Source: Syntrophus aciditrophicus SB
Lineage (GTDB): Bacteria; Desulfobacterota; Syntrophia; Syntrophales; Syntrophaceae
Length of the DNA: 64,000 nt
Reading direction: 5' to 3'
Assembly: GCF_000013405.1 (NCBI RefSeq)
Contig: NC_007759.1
Span: forward strand, 2,419,001-2,483,000
Position numbers and translations under genes: made by a program. Under the pieces are notes generated by a model that saw only the letters and a program-made list of their open reading frames with translations, did not search any database and was not told where the DNA came from. Each line of letters begins with the position of its first letter. Positions within the stretch are counted from its first letter, which is position 1. Positions 8,915 through 16,877 of the stretch are shown piece after piece.

Positions 8915-9238
8915 ATGGTTAAGTTATTCCTGATCGGAATCGCTTTGGTTGCCCTTACCGGCGCCGGCATAGCAGCAGAACCGGGTTATGATACAGAAGC
9001 TCTTAACAGCCAGGCGGATCGGATTGAAGGCGATACCAGAAAAAGCATCAATAAGGCAGTCGCCCCCGATGAGGTCTACCAGATTATAGGGAAAGCACAA
9101 ATGGATTACTCCCGGATGCTGATTCGACAGAATAGTGAAATAATACGGCAGAACAGTGAAATGATTAGACAGAATAATGAGTTGATTCGGCAGAACAATG
9201 AAGTGATCCGACTTCTGCGCAATCAACCCAGAAAATGA
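8915..9238 (+). CDS. Secreted coiled-coil protein with tandem heptads
   Basis: A 107-residue protein with an N-terminal signal peptide (KLFLIGIALVALTGAGIAA, cleavage probably near residue 21). The mature part ends in four near-perfect seven-residue repeats of the form IRQN(S/N)E(I/M/L/V) at about residues 70-97. Isoleucine and a second hydrophobic residue recur with heptad spacing, so a parallel helical coiled coil is likely, with an unusual run of buried asparagines and glutamines. It has the look of a small periplasmic or outer-membrane-linked oligomer like Lpp, but no lipobox cysteine is present. GAAAGGAG precedes the ATG. Function unknown. Confidence 0.75.
   Translation: MVKLFLIGIALVALTGAGIAAEPGYDTEALNSQADRIEGDTRKSINKAVAPDEVYQIIGKAQMDYSRMLIRQNSEIIRQNSEMIRQNNELIRQNNEVIRLLRNQPRK
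9122..9205 (+). repeat. Four 21-base coding repeats
   Basis: Four consecutive 21-base units of the type ATTCGRCAGAAYARTGAAATR encode the IRQN heptads of the gene at 8915-9238. They differ at third positions, so the array has been kept by selection on the protein rather than arising very recently. Confidence 0.8.
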
Positions 9239-9958
9239 CACCCGGTTTGTGCATTCTTTCCATCAGAGACGCTATAGCACTAAAAATCAAACATGAGATT
9301 TTGTGGCTTTATCAGGAAGATCAGCACAATTCAAAATTTCCTGGAATTTACAAAACAGGACGGTTAATGGAGGATTTTTGAAAGAAAATCAATATGGTCA
9401 ACGCTATAATGCGGAGTCTCGCGAAGCAGAACGATGAATTCGTCGCAGCCATTCGTTCTCCGCCACTGATCGGGAGATTCCTCGGATTTTCTCCTGCTCA
9501 CCGGATCCCATTGTATCGCGCCCTGTCGCCATGAATGCTTTGCTTATTGATTGACATGCTTTGTATGCCGGAAAGTCACCCTAAGATTGTTTTGGAAAAG
9601 CTTTTTACAGTTACAGAATAAATAAAAGTCGCTTTGCACTTGCACGATTGCCTGCAAAGAAAAAATATTTAAACAAATTTGATGTCACATTTTGAGAGCA
9701 AACAATGCAGATTGACTACAGGAACGACCTCATCCGCAAAATGGGATCAGGTTATGTTATATTGAATTAAGTCGGATTCTTCAGGGTTTTCTATAGGACA
9801 TCGCTTCCAGTTTTCTTCAATCATCCTTCAATAATTGTCTCAGCTATACCTTCTTCAATGATCATTCGCCTTCGGATGACCGCCTAAAAAACAAGATTAT
9901 CCGGCAGGCGATTCGGAAATTCCCAATAATATCCGCGTAAAATCGAGCTACGGTTCAT
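9239..9958. other. 720-base stretch without a recognised gene
   Basis: AT-rich sequence between the coiled-coil gene and the paired palindromes at 9963. It holds only short open frames without ribosome sites (for example a 47-codon frame from 9393). I see no tRNA, hairpin terminator or repeat. A small RNA cannot be excluded by eye. Confidence 0.4.
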
Positions 9959-9962
9959 CAAG

Positions 9963-10049
9963 GTGAAACATATCACAATATTGCCATGGCTTTTCTGTGA
10001 AGCATATCACTCTGGCCCTATTGATAATGTTCACCATCGGTAATAAGTT
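9963..10049 (+). promoter_or_regulatory. Paired CRP-type palindromes and promoter (copy 2)
   Basis: GTGAAACATATCAC at 9963-9976 and GTGAAGCATATCAC at 9997-10010, 34 bases apart. The second is followed by exactly 10 bases (TCTGGCCCTA), TTGATA (10021-10026), a 17-base spacer and TAAGTT (10044-10049). The predicted start near 10056 puts the palindromes at about -52 and -86. It drives the helix-turn-helix gene at 10154. Confidence 0.75.
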
Positions 10050-10153
10050 GATTTCCAAGAGGGGCAAACATTGAAGCGACAGGATGAATTGCCTCGATGG
10101 AATCTGGATGAGGAATAGATATTTCTTTCCAGCATCGGGATAGAAAGGAGACA

Positions 10154-10444
10154 ATGAAAATGAAAACAAAGGTGACCCCCACGAAGCGGGAATTAGCCCA
10201 ATATAAGGCTCTGATTGACGTTGGTCTGACAGCGAATGCCGTTGCCGTCAGGTTGGAAAGAGATCCGAAAACCGTGAGAAAATATCTTCGCTCTGATGTT
10301 TATAGAGACCCGGAAATAAAGGCAATGGTCGACAAGATCAAAAAGAAGGAAATCGCTTACCTGTACTTCCTTGGGAGTAAATCCAGACAGCAGCAGAGAG
10401 AACGGTTTACTGACGGCGGCGCCTCCAGAGCCGCGTTCACATAA
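10154..10444 (+). CDS. Small helix-turn-helix protein (family C, copy 1)
   Basis: A 96-residue basic protein. Residues ~9-45 form a clear helix-turn-helix: KRELAQYKALIDVGLTANAV followed by AVRLERDPKTVRKYL, in the manner of transposase and resolvase HTH domains that end in TVRKYL. The rest (AYLYFLGSKSRQQQ) is short and basic, and no catalytic domain follows. It is about 80% identical by eye to the protein at 39223-39525. AAGGAGACA precedes the ATG at 10154. The gene lies ~100 bases downstream of the paired CRP-type promoter and is followed by two further small genes. It is probably a DNA-binding protein; its target is unknown. Confidence 0.8.
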   Translation: MKMKTKVTPTKRELAQYKALIDVGLTANAVAVRLERDPKTVRKYLRSDVYRDPEIKAMVDKIKKKEIAYLYFLGSKSRQQQRERFTDGGASRAAFT

Positions 10445-10515
10445 TAAACTGAAGGTCTATTCCTTGAAGGAATTTCAGCTCACTGGAAAATAACAGCAAG
10501 CGGAGGAAATCAAGC

Positions 10516-10887
10516 ATGAAATTGATAGAGTTGGCTAAACAAATGGATGAAGTGCGGGATTGGACCTGGGATGCAGAGTCTTACGTTAAATTTGCTATGA
10601 GTCCTCTCGAAAAAGCCATCAAGGAAATGTTGAATGATGATCCCCGCAAGAATGCTCTATTGGCCTTATTAAACTCCGGCAATGAAAAAATTCACGAAAT
10701 GGCGGATCGTATTCAAACCGATATCGGCACTTTAAAAATCAGGACCAGCGGCTGGGATTCAGGCTGTTTTCGCAGAGAAAGAGTCATTGCTGCTTATATT
10801 GAGCGGGCAGATAAACCATCCTCTCCGAGTGCGAAGAAAGCACCTCACTTATTTATTGAACGAAGGCGTTACAAGCGGGAGAAATGA
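10516..10887 (+). CDS. Hypothetical protein, 123 residues
   Basis: I do not recognise this protein. It is helix-rich and charged, with no signal peptide, membrane segment or cysteine cluster, and has a basic C-terminal tail (FIERRRYKREK). A strong ribosome site (GGAGGAAATCAAGC) precedes the ATG, which supports translation. It lies 71 bases after the helix-turn-helix gene on the same strand and is probably in the same transcript. It has no counterpart in the second copy of this mini-locus at 38.9-39.8 kb. Confidence 0.65.
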   Translation: MKLIELAKQMDEVRDWTWDAESYVKFAMSPLEKAIKEMLNDDPRKNALLALLNSGNEKIHEMADRIQTDIGTLKIRTSGWDSGCFRRERVIAAYIERADKPSSPSAKKAPHLFIERRRYKREK

Positions 10888-11040
10888 TATTAAGTCCCTG
10901 ATATTCATTATTGAAACCCGATCCATAGCGGCTTTGCAGGCTATTGCCGTCCTGCAGACGAGAAGATCTCGTTGATTTTAAGGTATCTCTCAACGGGATA
11001 AACATTTTATTAATGTCAGGAATTTTGAATACGGGAAAAC

Positions 11041-11229
11041 ATGACTATGACAAAATCCATAAAAAAGAAAGCCATCCCAAGACTCCGCAGGATTAGATAC
11101 TTCGGTTTAAACGATTCCATACTCAGGAATAAAACGGTATTTCTGCTCCCCTGTATGAAAAACAGCAGCGATTTCAATATTGGAGAAGCCACTATTTATG
11201 ACACTTTGAAACAAGACGATGAACCATAA
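11041..11229 (+). CDS. Small basic protein (family D, copy 1)
   Basis: A 62-residue protein of unknown function. It begins with a strongly basic tract (TKSIKKKAIPRLRRIRYFG) followed by NDSILRNKTVFLLP, and aligns closely with the protein at 39646-39843 (PRSRRMRLFG, SDSILSNTTVYLNP). The conserved block runs to about residue 39 and the tails differ. The ribosome site is weak (GGGAAAAC); the third residue is also an ATG and could be the real start. In both copies the gene lies downstream of a family C helix-turn-helix gene, so the pairing is probably meaningful. Confidence 0.65.
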   Translation: MTMTKSIKKKAIPRLRRIRYFGLNDSILRNKTVFLLPCMKNSSDFNIGEATIYDTLKQDDEP

Positions 11230-11488
11230 ACCTGTCCCCTGACGGAATCCCATGAGGAGAAAGAGTTCGGGATGCCGCAAGGAACAGATAAATGGTCCAG
11301 CTGTTTCCACGGCTTTATTGAGCAAGGCGGGGGCAAAATCGCCGTTCTGTTTCCCGGCCTATTATTCCACAGGTGATGGGGAGAAATTCCCCAATCCTTC
11401 CTCTTTTTCTCAATCTTCCTTCTGCTGTACAATCCCAAATTACTCGCAGTTGCAGCATGTTACTTAATTCCATGAATTTTTAAAGAAA

Positions 11489-11950
11489 ATGGCATACAAA
11501 ATGCTCATTACCGTTAAAAATCATTCATGGATAGACATGCGAGAAGTTGCGATCAGTATTATTTTTATAACCTTTATTTTCTGTTCATTGGCTTTTGCTG
11601 AGGATCGGGCAGTCAAAGTGCATTCACAATCTGAACCGGCAAAGTCAGCAATCCTGAAGGTTGTAAAGATGAGGGCAACGGGCAGGATCATTGATATTAC
11701 GGACACCACGCTGAAGATTGAACGTGTTATTAAAGGAACCGTTGAACCATTTGAATTTCAATTGGAAAAACCAATAACAAAATTCAGGGTCGGCGACAAA
11801 GTTGTTGTCAGGTACATCACAAAAGATGAGAAAAACATCTTGAAAGAGATAATGCCGCAGCGGAAGCTTAATTCATCAAAAGAAATGGTGCAACCTCGAG
11901 TAAAATCGGCCGATTTGCCGCCTTTAAAAGGCTCGGCTCCCTTGAAATGA
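11489..11950 (+). CDS. Secreted protein with a small beta domain
   Basis: A 153-residue exported protein. A hydrophobic export segment (VAISIIFITFIFCSLAFAED) spans residues ~19-39, with likely cleavage after AFA. The mature part has a strand-rich domain (ATGRIIDITDTTLKIER, KFRVGDKVVVRYI) that resembles the small OB-like beta-barrels of many deltaproteobacterial periplasmic proteins, then a lysine- and proline-rich tail. The ATG at 11537 would place the signal peptide closer to the N-terminus and may be the true start; neither site has a strong Shine-Dalgarno. Function unknown. Confidence 0.65.
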   Translation: MAYKMLITVKNHSWIDMREVAISIIFITFIFCSLAFAEDRAVKVHSQSEPAKSAILKVVKMRATGRIIDITDTTLKIERVIKGTVEPFEFQLEKPITKFRVGDKVVVRYITKDEKNILKEIMPQRKLNSSKEMVQPRVKSADLPPLKGSAPLK

Positions 11951-12030
11951 GTTTTTCCATGAATTGTCATGGATAGTAACCACTCCCTGAGGAGATGGTA
12001 AATTAAAAAAGTGGTAAAAGGAGAAAGATT

Positions 12031-12306
12031 ATGAAGAAGGCTATGTTGTTTGTTGTTGGTTTGGTTTTCCTGTTCTCGACATCGGCGTTTGCAGTTGACA
12101 AGACTGCCCCGGCAGCGACCCCGGCAGAACCCGCCGTAAAGGCTGAGCCGGCGAAACCCGCCGCGGAGAAGAAGGAAGTAAAGAAGGCTGCCCCGAAGAA
12201 GGCAAAAAAAGTAAAGAAGGCCGCAAAGAAAGCCGCAAAACCGGCCGAAGAGAAAAAGGCTGTTCCGGCTACCCCGGCCACCCCGGCTGCTCCAGCTGCA
12301 AAATAA
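12031..12306 (+). CDS. Secreted Ala/Lys/Pro-rich protein
   Basis: A 91-residue protein with a clean signal peptide (MKKAMLFVVGLVFLFSTSAFA) and a mature region made almost wholly of alanine, lysine, proline and glutamate, including histone-H1-like AKKVKKAAKKAAK. Such low-complexity exported proteins are widespread in deltaproteobacteria and have no established role; binding to an anionic surface such as lipopolysaccharide or DNA is a guess from charge. AAAAGGAGAAAGATT precedes the ATG, and a strong terminator follows, so it is probably a well-expressed single gene. Confidence 0.75.
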   Translation: MKKAMLFVVGLVFLFSTSAFAVDKTAPAATPAEPAVKAEPAKPAAEKKEVKKAAPKKAKKVKKAAKKAAKPAEEKKAVPATPATPAAPAAK

Positions 12307-12330
12307 TCTCTTGATATTTGGTTTCTGTGT

Positions 12331-12372
12331 AAAAAAGAGGCATGAGGTGATTATCCTTCATGCCTCTTTTTT
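12331..12372 (+). terminator. Rho-independent terminator after the Ala/Lys-rich gene
   Basis: AAAAAAGAGGCATGA and TCATGCCTCTTTTTT form a near-perfect stem around a 12-base loop. The run of Ts on one side and As on the other makes it usable from both strands. Confidence 0.85.
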
Positions 12373-12401
12373 GAAGCAATACGAAACCAGGATCAACAGT
12401 G

Positions 12402-12699
12402 TCAAGTGTCAATCTTTCTGGTACTTTTGTTTCGGCCAAAATTTTTATCCCAAACGTGATCCGTCACTTCTTTCGCGGTCATCTCACTAATCATTCCGCC
12501 AAGAATTTCTGACTGACCATCCTGATATTAATATTCGGATGGTAGCAATTGTAATTCCCGCGGGTATATTCTTCATAATGGCATTCAGGATATTTTCATT
12601 CTCTTCAGCTCTGTCCTGAGCTTTTCTCGCCTCTTCCAGTTCTTTGATGAGCTGCGCCTTGGTCTTGTTCTTTGTCGTCCATGGAAATTTATTTATCAT
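12402..12699 (-). pseudogene. Remnant of a PAS-domain sensor protein
   Basis: The minus-strand frame from 12699 starts MINKFPWTTKNKTKAQLIKE and contains ILNAIMKNIPAGITIA, the usual start of a PAS domain in sensor kinases. Immediately afterwards the match moves to another frame (PNINIRMVSQKF, where PAS sensors have APDVNIRMVSRYG), and a third frame gives MISEMTAKEVTDHVW. At least two frameshifts therefore separate the pieces, and nothing resembling a kinase follows. I read it as a decayed gene fragment rather than a working 70-residue protein. Confidence 0.55.
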
Positions 12700-12884
12700 T
12701 TTACTGATATAAATAAGCTACTTAGACGAAGATACAGCGATCAGTCAGGTGATTATGCAAATCATTATCATTATTCCTGAAAATTAATTCATGAATCATT
12801 CGGAATCAACTTTATTTGCAGTGATATTCGTTGAATTTTAATGGAACAAGCATAAAATAGGAATAAAAAAAGGAGGATGGAAAA

Positions 12885-13340
12885 ATGAAAAAATTTACCT
12901 TTTTGACGGCGATGATTTTTGTCATTAGCCTCTCCCTTGTTTCTGAGTCTTTCGCCCAAACAGGAATGATGTGGAGAGGCAGCGGCGGCTGGGGAACGGG
13001 AACACCCTATGGCAGGATATATAATCCCGCAACCGTTGAAACGATTGCGGGAGAGGTCACCGGTATTGACAAGATTACTCCCTTTAGAGGTATGAACTAT
13101 GGCGTTCACATGACGGTAAAAACGGATAAGGAAGTCATCTCCATTCACCTGGGACCAGGATGGTTTATTGAAAATCAGGATGTAAATATCAACAACGGGG
13201 ACAAGGTCGAAGTTAAAGGCTCAAGGGTAACTTTTAATGGAAAGCCGGCAATCATTGCTGCGGAGATTAAGAAAGGTAAAGATGTATTAAAGCTTCGGGA
13301 TGAAAACGGGTTTCCTGTCTGGAGCGGCTGGAGAAGATGA
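12885..13340 (+). CDS. Secreted OB-fold-like protein
   Basis: A 151-residue exported protein with a signal peptide ending near residue 24 (SLVSESFA). The mature part begins with a Gly/Trp-rich stretch (MMWRGSGGWGTG). It then carries a strand-rich domain (VETIAGEVTGIDKI, VHMTVKTDKEVISIHLGPGW, NNGDKVEVKGSRV) and ends LKLRDENGFPVW. This layout is common in periplasmic proteins of deltaproteobacteria and resembles a small OB barrel; function is not established. AAAGGAGGATGGAAAA precedes the ATG and a strong hairpin terminator follows, so the gene is monocistronic. Confidence 0.75.
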   Translation: MKKFTFLTAMIFVISLSLVSESFAQTGMMWRGSGGWGTGTPYGRIYNPATVETIAGEVTGIDKITPFRGMNYGVHMTVKTDKEVISIHLGPGWFIENQDVNINNGDKVEVKGSRVTFNGKPAIIAAEIKKGKDVLKLRDENGFPVWSGWRR

Positions 13341-13407
13341 TGCACGGAACTGAGTCAACTCAGCGGCAGCTCATAACGGCGCAGATGAAAAGGCCGTAAA
13401 AAAAGTT

Positions 13408-13442
13408 CGCGCGGACGGGCATTTATCCGTCCGCGCGTTTTT
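13408..13442 (+). terminator. Rho-independent terminator after the OB-like gene
   Basis: An 11-base perfect stem CGCGCGGACGG / CCGTCCGCGCG with an 8-base loop is followed by GTTTTT-type T residues on the plus strand. Confidence 0.85.
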
Positions 13443-13504
13443 CTAAGTCACTTTTTCAAAATTGACGCGGGATGCACCGGGCGCCGTCAGAAAACAAAAG
13501 GCGA

Positions 13505-14050
13505 TTAGAAACGCCAGTTGACAAAAACCATCCCGGGGGCCAGCTCGTCAGGAAATCTGGTGAACCATTGGTTTTGGGGAATAAGATTGATGAGCCCGAT
13601 CTGAACCCCTGTTGTCGCTTTTGCGGCATAATTGACGAAACCAAACTGAACGCCTGTAAGATGATCCGAATAGTTCACTGCACCAGTCTGCAGACCCTTC
13701 ACTGAGCCTTCCGCGTAGTTGACGATACCGGATTGCCATCCAAGAAAGCTTTTTTTCGTGTAATTAACCGGCGCCCACTGTACCCCCTTATAACTTTCTG
13801 CGTAGTTGAGGAGAAAGCCAAAGCTTAAGCCGGCGCTGTTGCCCTTAGATCCGTTGACAATTCCAATGGCCAGTGCTGTCTGTGGATTTTCGCCCCATAT
13901 GCCGAGCGTCAACCCTCTGATTTCTGTATCTCTGTCGAAGACGGCAATGTCCGGAGTGAGACTCAGCTGTATCGGTTTCGATTCAGCCATTGCCATGCTG
14001 GCGACAGCCATGATGATGCCTAAACATGTAATAAAGATGATTTTTTTCAT
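13505..14050 (-). CDS. Secreted surface-repeat protein of LA_2272 type
   Basis: A 181-residue exported protein with a signal peptide (KKIIFITCLGIIMAVASMAMA). The mature part is built from repeats of about 15 residues in the form G-x-Q-x-G-x-V-N-Y-A, for instance WQSGIVNYAEGSVKGLQTGA and GVQFGFVNYAAKATTGVQ. This is the pattern of the LA_2272 surface-repeat family, thought to form outer-membrane beta structure; no activity is known. The protein ends in an aromatic residue (NWRF), as outer-membrane barrels often do. Its product probably sits in or on the outer membrane. AAGGAGGCAAAGA precedes the ATG. Confidence 0.8.
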   Translation of the reverse strand: MKKIIFITCLGIIMAVASMAMAESKPIQLSLTPDIAVFDRDTEIRGLTLGIWGENPQTALAIGIVNGSKGNSAGLSFGFLLNYAESYKGVQWAPVNYTKKSFLGWQSGIVNYAEGSVKGLQTGAVNYSDHLTGVQFGFVNYAAKATTGVQIGLINLIPQNQWFTRFPDELAPGMVFVNWRF

Positions 14051-14118
14051 TCTTTGCCTCCTTCTTCCATGATTTTTGGAACATCTTATTTTTAATATAT
14101 TCTGGAATTTCTCTCAAA

Positions 14119-15126
14119 TTAATAGTTAATTGCCTCTTCAAAAAATGAACGTGCATCCGGTGTGCCCACATTTACAGGCAAATCGACATGGGCTAGCAGC
14201 GGAAAATGGTCGGAGGGGTAACACTTTCCCCATCGCCGTTGAATAATTTCCGCATCTATGACCCGTGCGGAACCGGAAACAAAAATATAATCGATCTTGA
14301 AACGGAAAAAATAGCTGCGATAGCCATGAAACGTAGCAATATTTCGATTGTCTGGATATTTCACCCGGAAGGTGTCCATCAAAGGAACAGGATTTAATAC
14401 TTTGGCTTTTATCTTAATTTTTAAAGGAACCTCACCTTTTAAATATTGTATGGCAGCGCTCCTTTCCCGGGAATTGAAATCCCCTGTAAGAACAAGAGGC
14501 TCCGTAAAAGGCCGCTCATGGATGTGCCGGGTCAGCAATATGACACTTTTTTTACGCGCACGAAGAGAAATATGATCCAAATGGGTATTATAAAAATAAA
14601 AAGCCTGCTGAGATTTTTTTTCAACCAGCCGCGCCCAGGTGCAGATTCGTGGAATGATGTTCCCCCATCCTTTCGACGCCGGGATATCGGGTGCGTCGGA
14701 CAGCCAGAAAGTGCCTTCGTCAGATATCAGAAACCGCGTGGCATCATAGAAAATGGCATTATGCAATCCTCTGCTGCCGCCCAAATTTCCAATGCCGACT
14801 TTCTCATACCCGGGAAGCATGCTGCAGACTTCAGACATTTGAAAGTCTAACGCTTCCTGCAGGCCCAGAACGTCCGGACGATATTGATTCAATATTTCTC
14901 GCACCAGATTGCGACGATATATCCAGTGATTTCTGCCGTCCTGCCTGGTTCCGCGCCGGATATTAAAACTCATGACATTCAGTTTCAAACCGATATCCGG
15001 AGATAAATCGGAAAATGAACTTTTTTTTGCTTCCTGACTTCTCAATTGGGATTGAAAGCCGGAAAGCCAATTCACTGACCAGCAAGTTTGATTGATTATT
15101 TTTTTATCAAATTTGAATATTTTCAT
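14119..15126 (-). CDS. Endonuclease/exonuclease/phosphatase (EEP) family protein
   Basis: A 335-residue protein with the metal-dependent EEP fold shared by Mg-dependent endonucleases, sphingomyelinases and inositol phosphatases. Motifs in order: LNVMSFNIRRG near residue 49, GLQEALDFQ, NTHLDHISLRARKKS, LTGDFNSRERS, IDYIFVSG and the closing SDHFPLLAHV. All catalytic residues (Asn, Glu, His-Asp, Asp-Asn, Asp-His) are present. The gene lies 68 bases upstream of the surface-repeat gene on the same strand. No signal peptide is evident, although the first ~48 residues lie outside the fold. Substrate is unknown; hydrolysis of a phosphodiester is the safe statement. Confidence 0.85.
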   Translation of the reverse strand: MKIFKFDKKIINQTCWSVNWLSGFQSQLRSQEAKKSSFSDLSPDIGLKLNVMSFNIRRGTRQDGRNHWIYRRNLVREILNQYRPDVLGLQEALDFQMSEVCSMLPGYEKVGIGNLGGSRGLHNAIFYDATRFLISDEGTFWLSDAPDIPASKGWGNIIPRICTWARLVEKKSQQAFYFYNTHLDHISLRARKKSVILLTRHIHERPFTEPLVLTGDFNSRERSAAIQYLKGEVPLKIKIKAKVLNPVPLMDTFRVKYPDNRNIATFHGYRSYFFRFKIDYIFVSGSARVIDAEIIQRRWGKCYPSDHFPLLAHVDLPVNVGTPDARSFFEEAINY

Positions 15127-15406
15127 TTAAATGTTTCTATCCTAAAAACGTAATTTCAGCATGACTCGAGATTACCCCGGTCAGAACAATAAAATTGATG
15201 ACAAGCTGTCAAGCCATAGCGATCTACTTTCTATGATACAATTTATTAAAATGCCACAAAAAAGAGGGGGGTAACATGTAATAAAAAAGTCTTGAAATAC
15301 CGCGACATCGCCTGTAACCAGACGACTCGAAATAATTGAATCTAAATCAATCAGGGATTGAAAAAAAATCAAGTTTACTGAAACCGTTTAAGCGATAGGA
15401 TCAATA

Positions 15407-16615
15407 ATGATCACCACAGGAATCATCCTCGGATTGACCCTTTTTGTCTTTGCTGTCGGAAAAAGTCCCGTATTCCGCATCGACAGGGCAGGGGCGGCCA
15501 TTATCGGAGCAACCGCAACCATCGCCGCGGGAGCCCTGAGTTTCGACCAGGCGGCACAGGCAATTGACCATCGGACATTAGTCCTCCTGTTCTCCATGAT
15601 GATCATCTCCGCTAATCTCAAACTGGGCGGCTTTTTTGAAAAGACTGGTGATTTTCTGCTCCGGGCCGCTTCCAGCAGACGGCAGCTGCTCATGGTGATC
15701 GTGATGATGAGCGGCCTTCTTTCCGCTCTGTGCATCAACGACATCGTCTGTCTGCTTTTGACGCCCATAGTCCTGACCGTCTGCCGCCGATCTGGGGCCC
15801 CTCCGCTGCCCCACCTCCTGGGAGTCGCCATGGCCTCAAACATCGGCAGCGCCGCGACCCTGGTAGGCAATCCGCAGAATATTCTGATTGCCAGCATTTC
15901 CGGCATGTCTTTCATCTCCTATTTCCTGATGGCAGCGCCTGTTGCTGTTGTAAGCCTGTTTGTAACTTATATCGTCATTGCCTTCATATTCAGAAAACAC
16001 CTTGAAGGTCGTCTCGAGCATGGGGAAACGGAAAGTACAGAATACAATTCCTATGTCGTGGGCAAATCCCTTCTGGCACTGACCCTGGTTTTGACAGGTT
16101 TTCTACTCTCTCTGGACATGGCCGTCACCGCCAGCATCGGTGCGGCCTATCTATTGATTACAAGGCGAGTCTCTCCCAACAGGGTCTATGAAAGCGTTGA
16201 TTTCAATCTGCTGGTCATCTTTACGGGACTGTTTGTCATTGTGGGCGGGGTTGAACACACCGGCCTCATGAAGTGGCTGATAGGGAAGAGTCCTTTTATC
16301 GATTTCGGTAATCTTGCTGTTTTCGGCGCGGCAACGGTTGTTCTATCCAACATCTTCAGCAATGTTCCGGCAGTCATGCTCCTGAAGTACTTTATGCCCC
16401 AGCAGAGTTCGGATGTCTGGTGGACGGCGCTGGCCATTTTTTCGACCATCGCGGGCAACCTGACGATTACAGGCTCCATTGCCAATCTGATTGTGGCGGA
16501 GATCGCTAAAGGCGAACGGATCCGCATCGGCTTCTGGGACTATTTCAAGGCAGGATTTCCCCTGACCGTCGTCGTCTCCGCCCTGTCCATGCTGATTCTC
16601 TGGCAGATATCATGA
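15407..16615 (+). CDS. SLC13/ArsB-type anion transporter
   Basis: A 402-residue inner-membrane protein with about ten hydrophobic segments. Features of the ion-transporter (IT) superfamily are the NDIVCLLLTPIV helix-hairpin at about 107-118 and the ASNIGSAATLVGNPQN motif near 144-159, found in YbiR, ArsB and SLC13 members. A second related hairpin (LSNIFSNVPAVMLL) lies in the C-terminal half, as expected for the inverted-repeat fold. The substrate is probably an oxyanion or dicarboxylate but cannot be specified. No Shine-Dalgarno of note precedes the ATG (GATCAATA). The gene stands alone. Confidence 0.88.
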   Translation: MITTGIILGLTLFVFAVGKSPVFRIDRAGAAIIGATATIAAGALSFDQAAQAIDHRTLVLLFSMMIISANLKLGGFFEKTGDFLLRAASSRRQLLMVIVMMSGLLSALCINDIVCLLLTPIVLTVCRRSGAPPLPHLLGVAMASNIGSAATLVGNPQNILIASISGMSFISYFLMAAPVAVVSLFVTYIVIAFIFRKHLEGRLEHGETESTEYNSYVVGKSLLALTLVLTGFLLSLDMAVTASIGAAYLLITRRVSPNRVYESVDFNLLVIFTGLFVIVGGVEHTGLMKWLIGKSPFIDFGNLAVFGAATVVLSNIFSNVPAVMLLKYFMPQQSSDVWWTALAIFSTIAGNLTITGSIANLIVAEIAKGERIRIGFWDYFKAGFPLTVVVSALSMLILWQIS

Positions 16616-16877
16616 TGATTTCGGATCACAACCCCATGACCAGATTCAGAGATATCCTGTTCGCCTCGCTGAACCGGAAGATTCTGGAATTGGAAGGACC
16701 ATTGATTTAACAAAAAAGCAGTGTTGCTCGCTTTTATTCCAGAATTTCACTTGAAATTTATATCGGCGGATTGATTGCTTCTGAATGCGTTAGAGGCTGA
16801 ATTGATGAAGAGGCCCAGGACGGCATTTTGATAAAAAGTCGGTACAAACCCTGTAATCGGCAATGGATGACCGGATT

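Noticed and set aside
9122-9205. Short tandem repeats that could suggest a CRISPR or satellite array
   Set aside because: The 21-base units are in frame and encode heptads of a coiled coil; there are no spacers.
10154-10444. Transposase remnant
   Set aside because: The HTH resembles that of transposases, but no catalytic domain, terminal repeats or target duplication is present, and a second intact copy has the same short length and its own conserved promoter.
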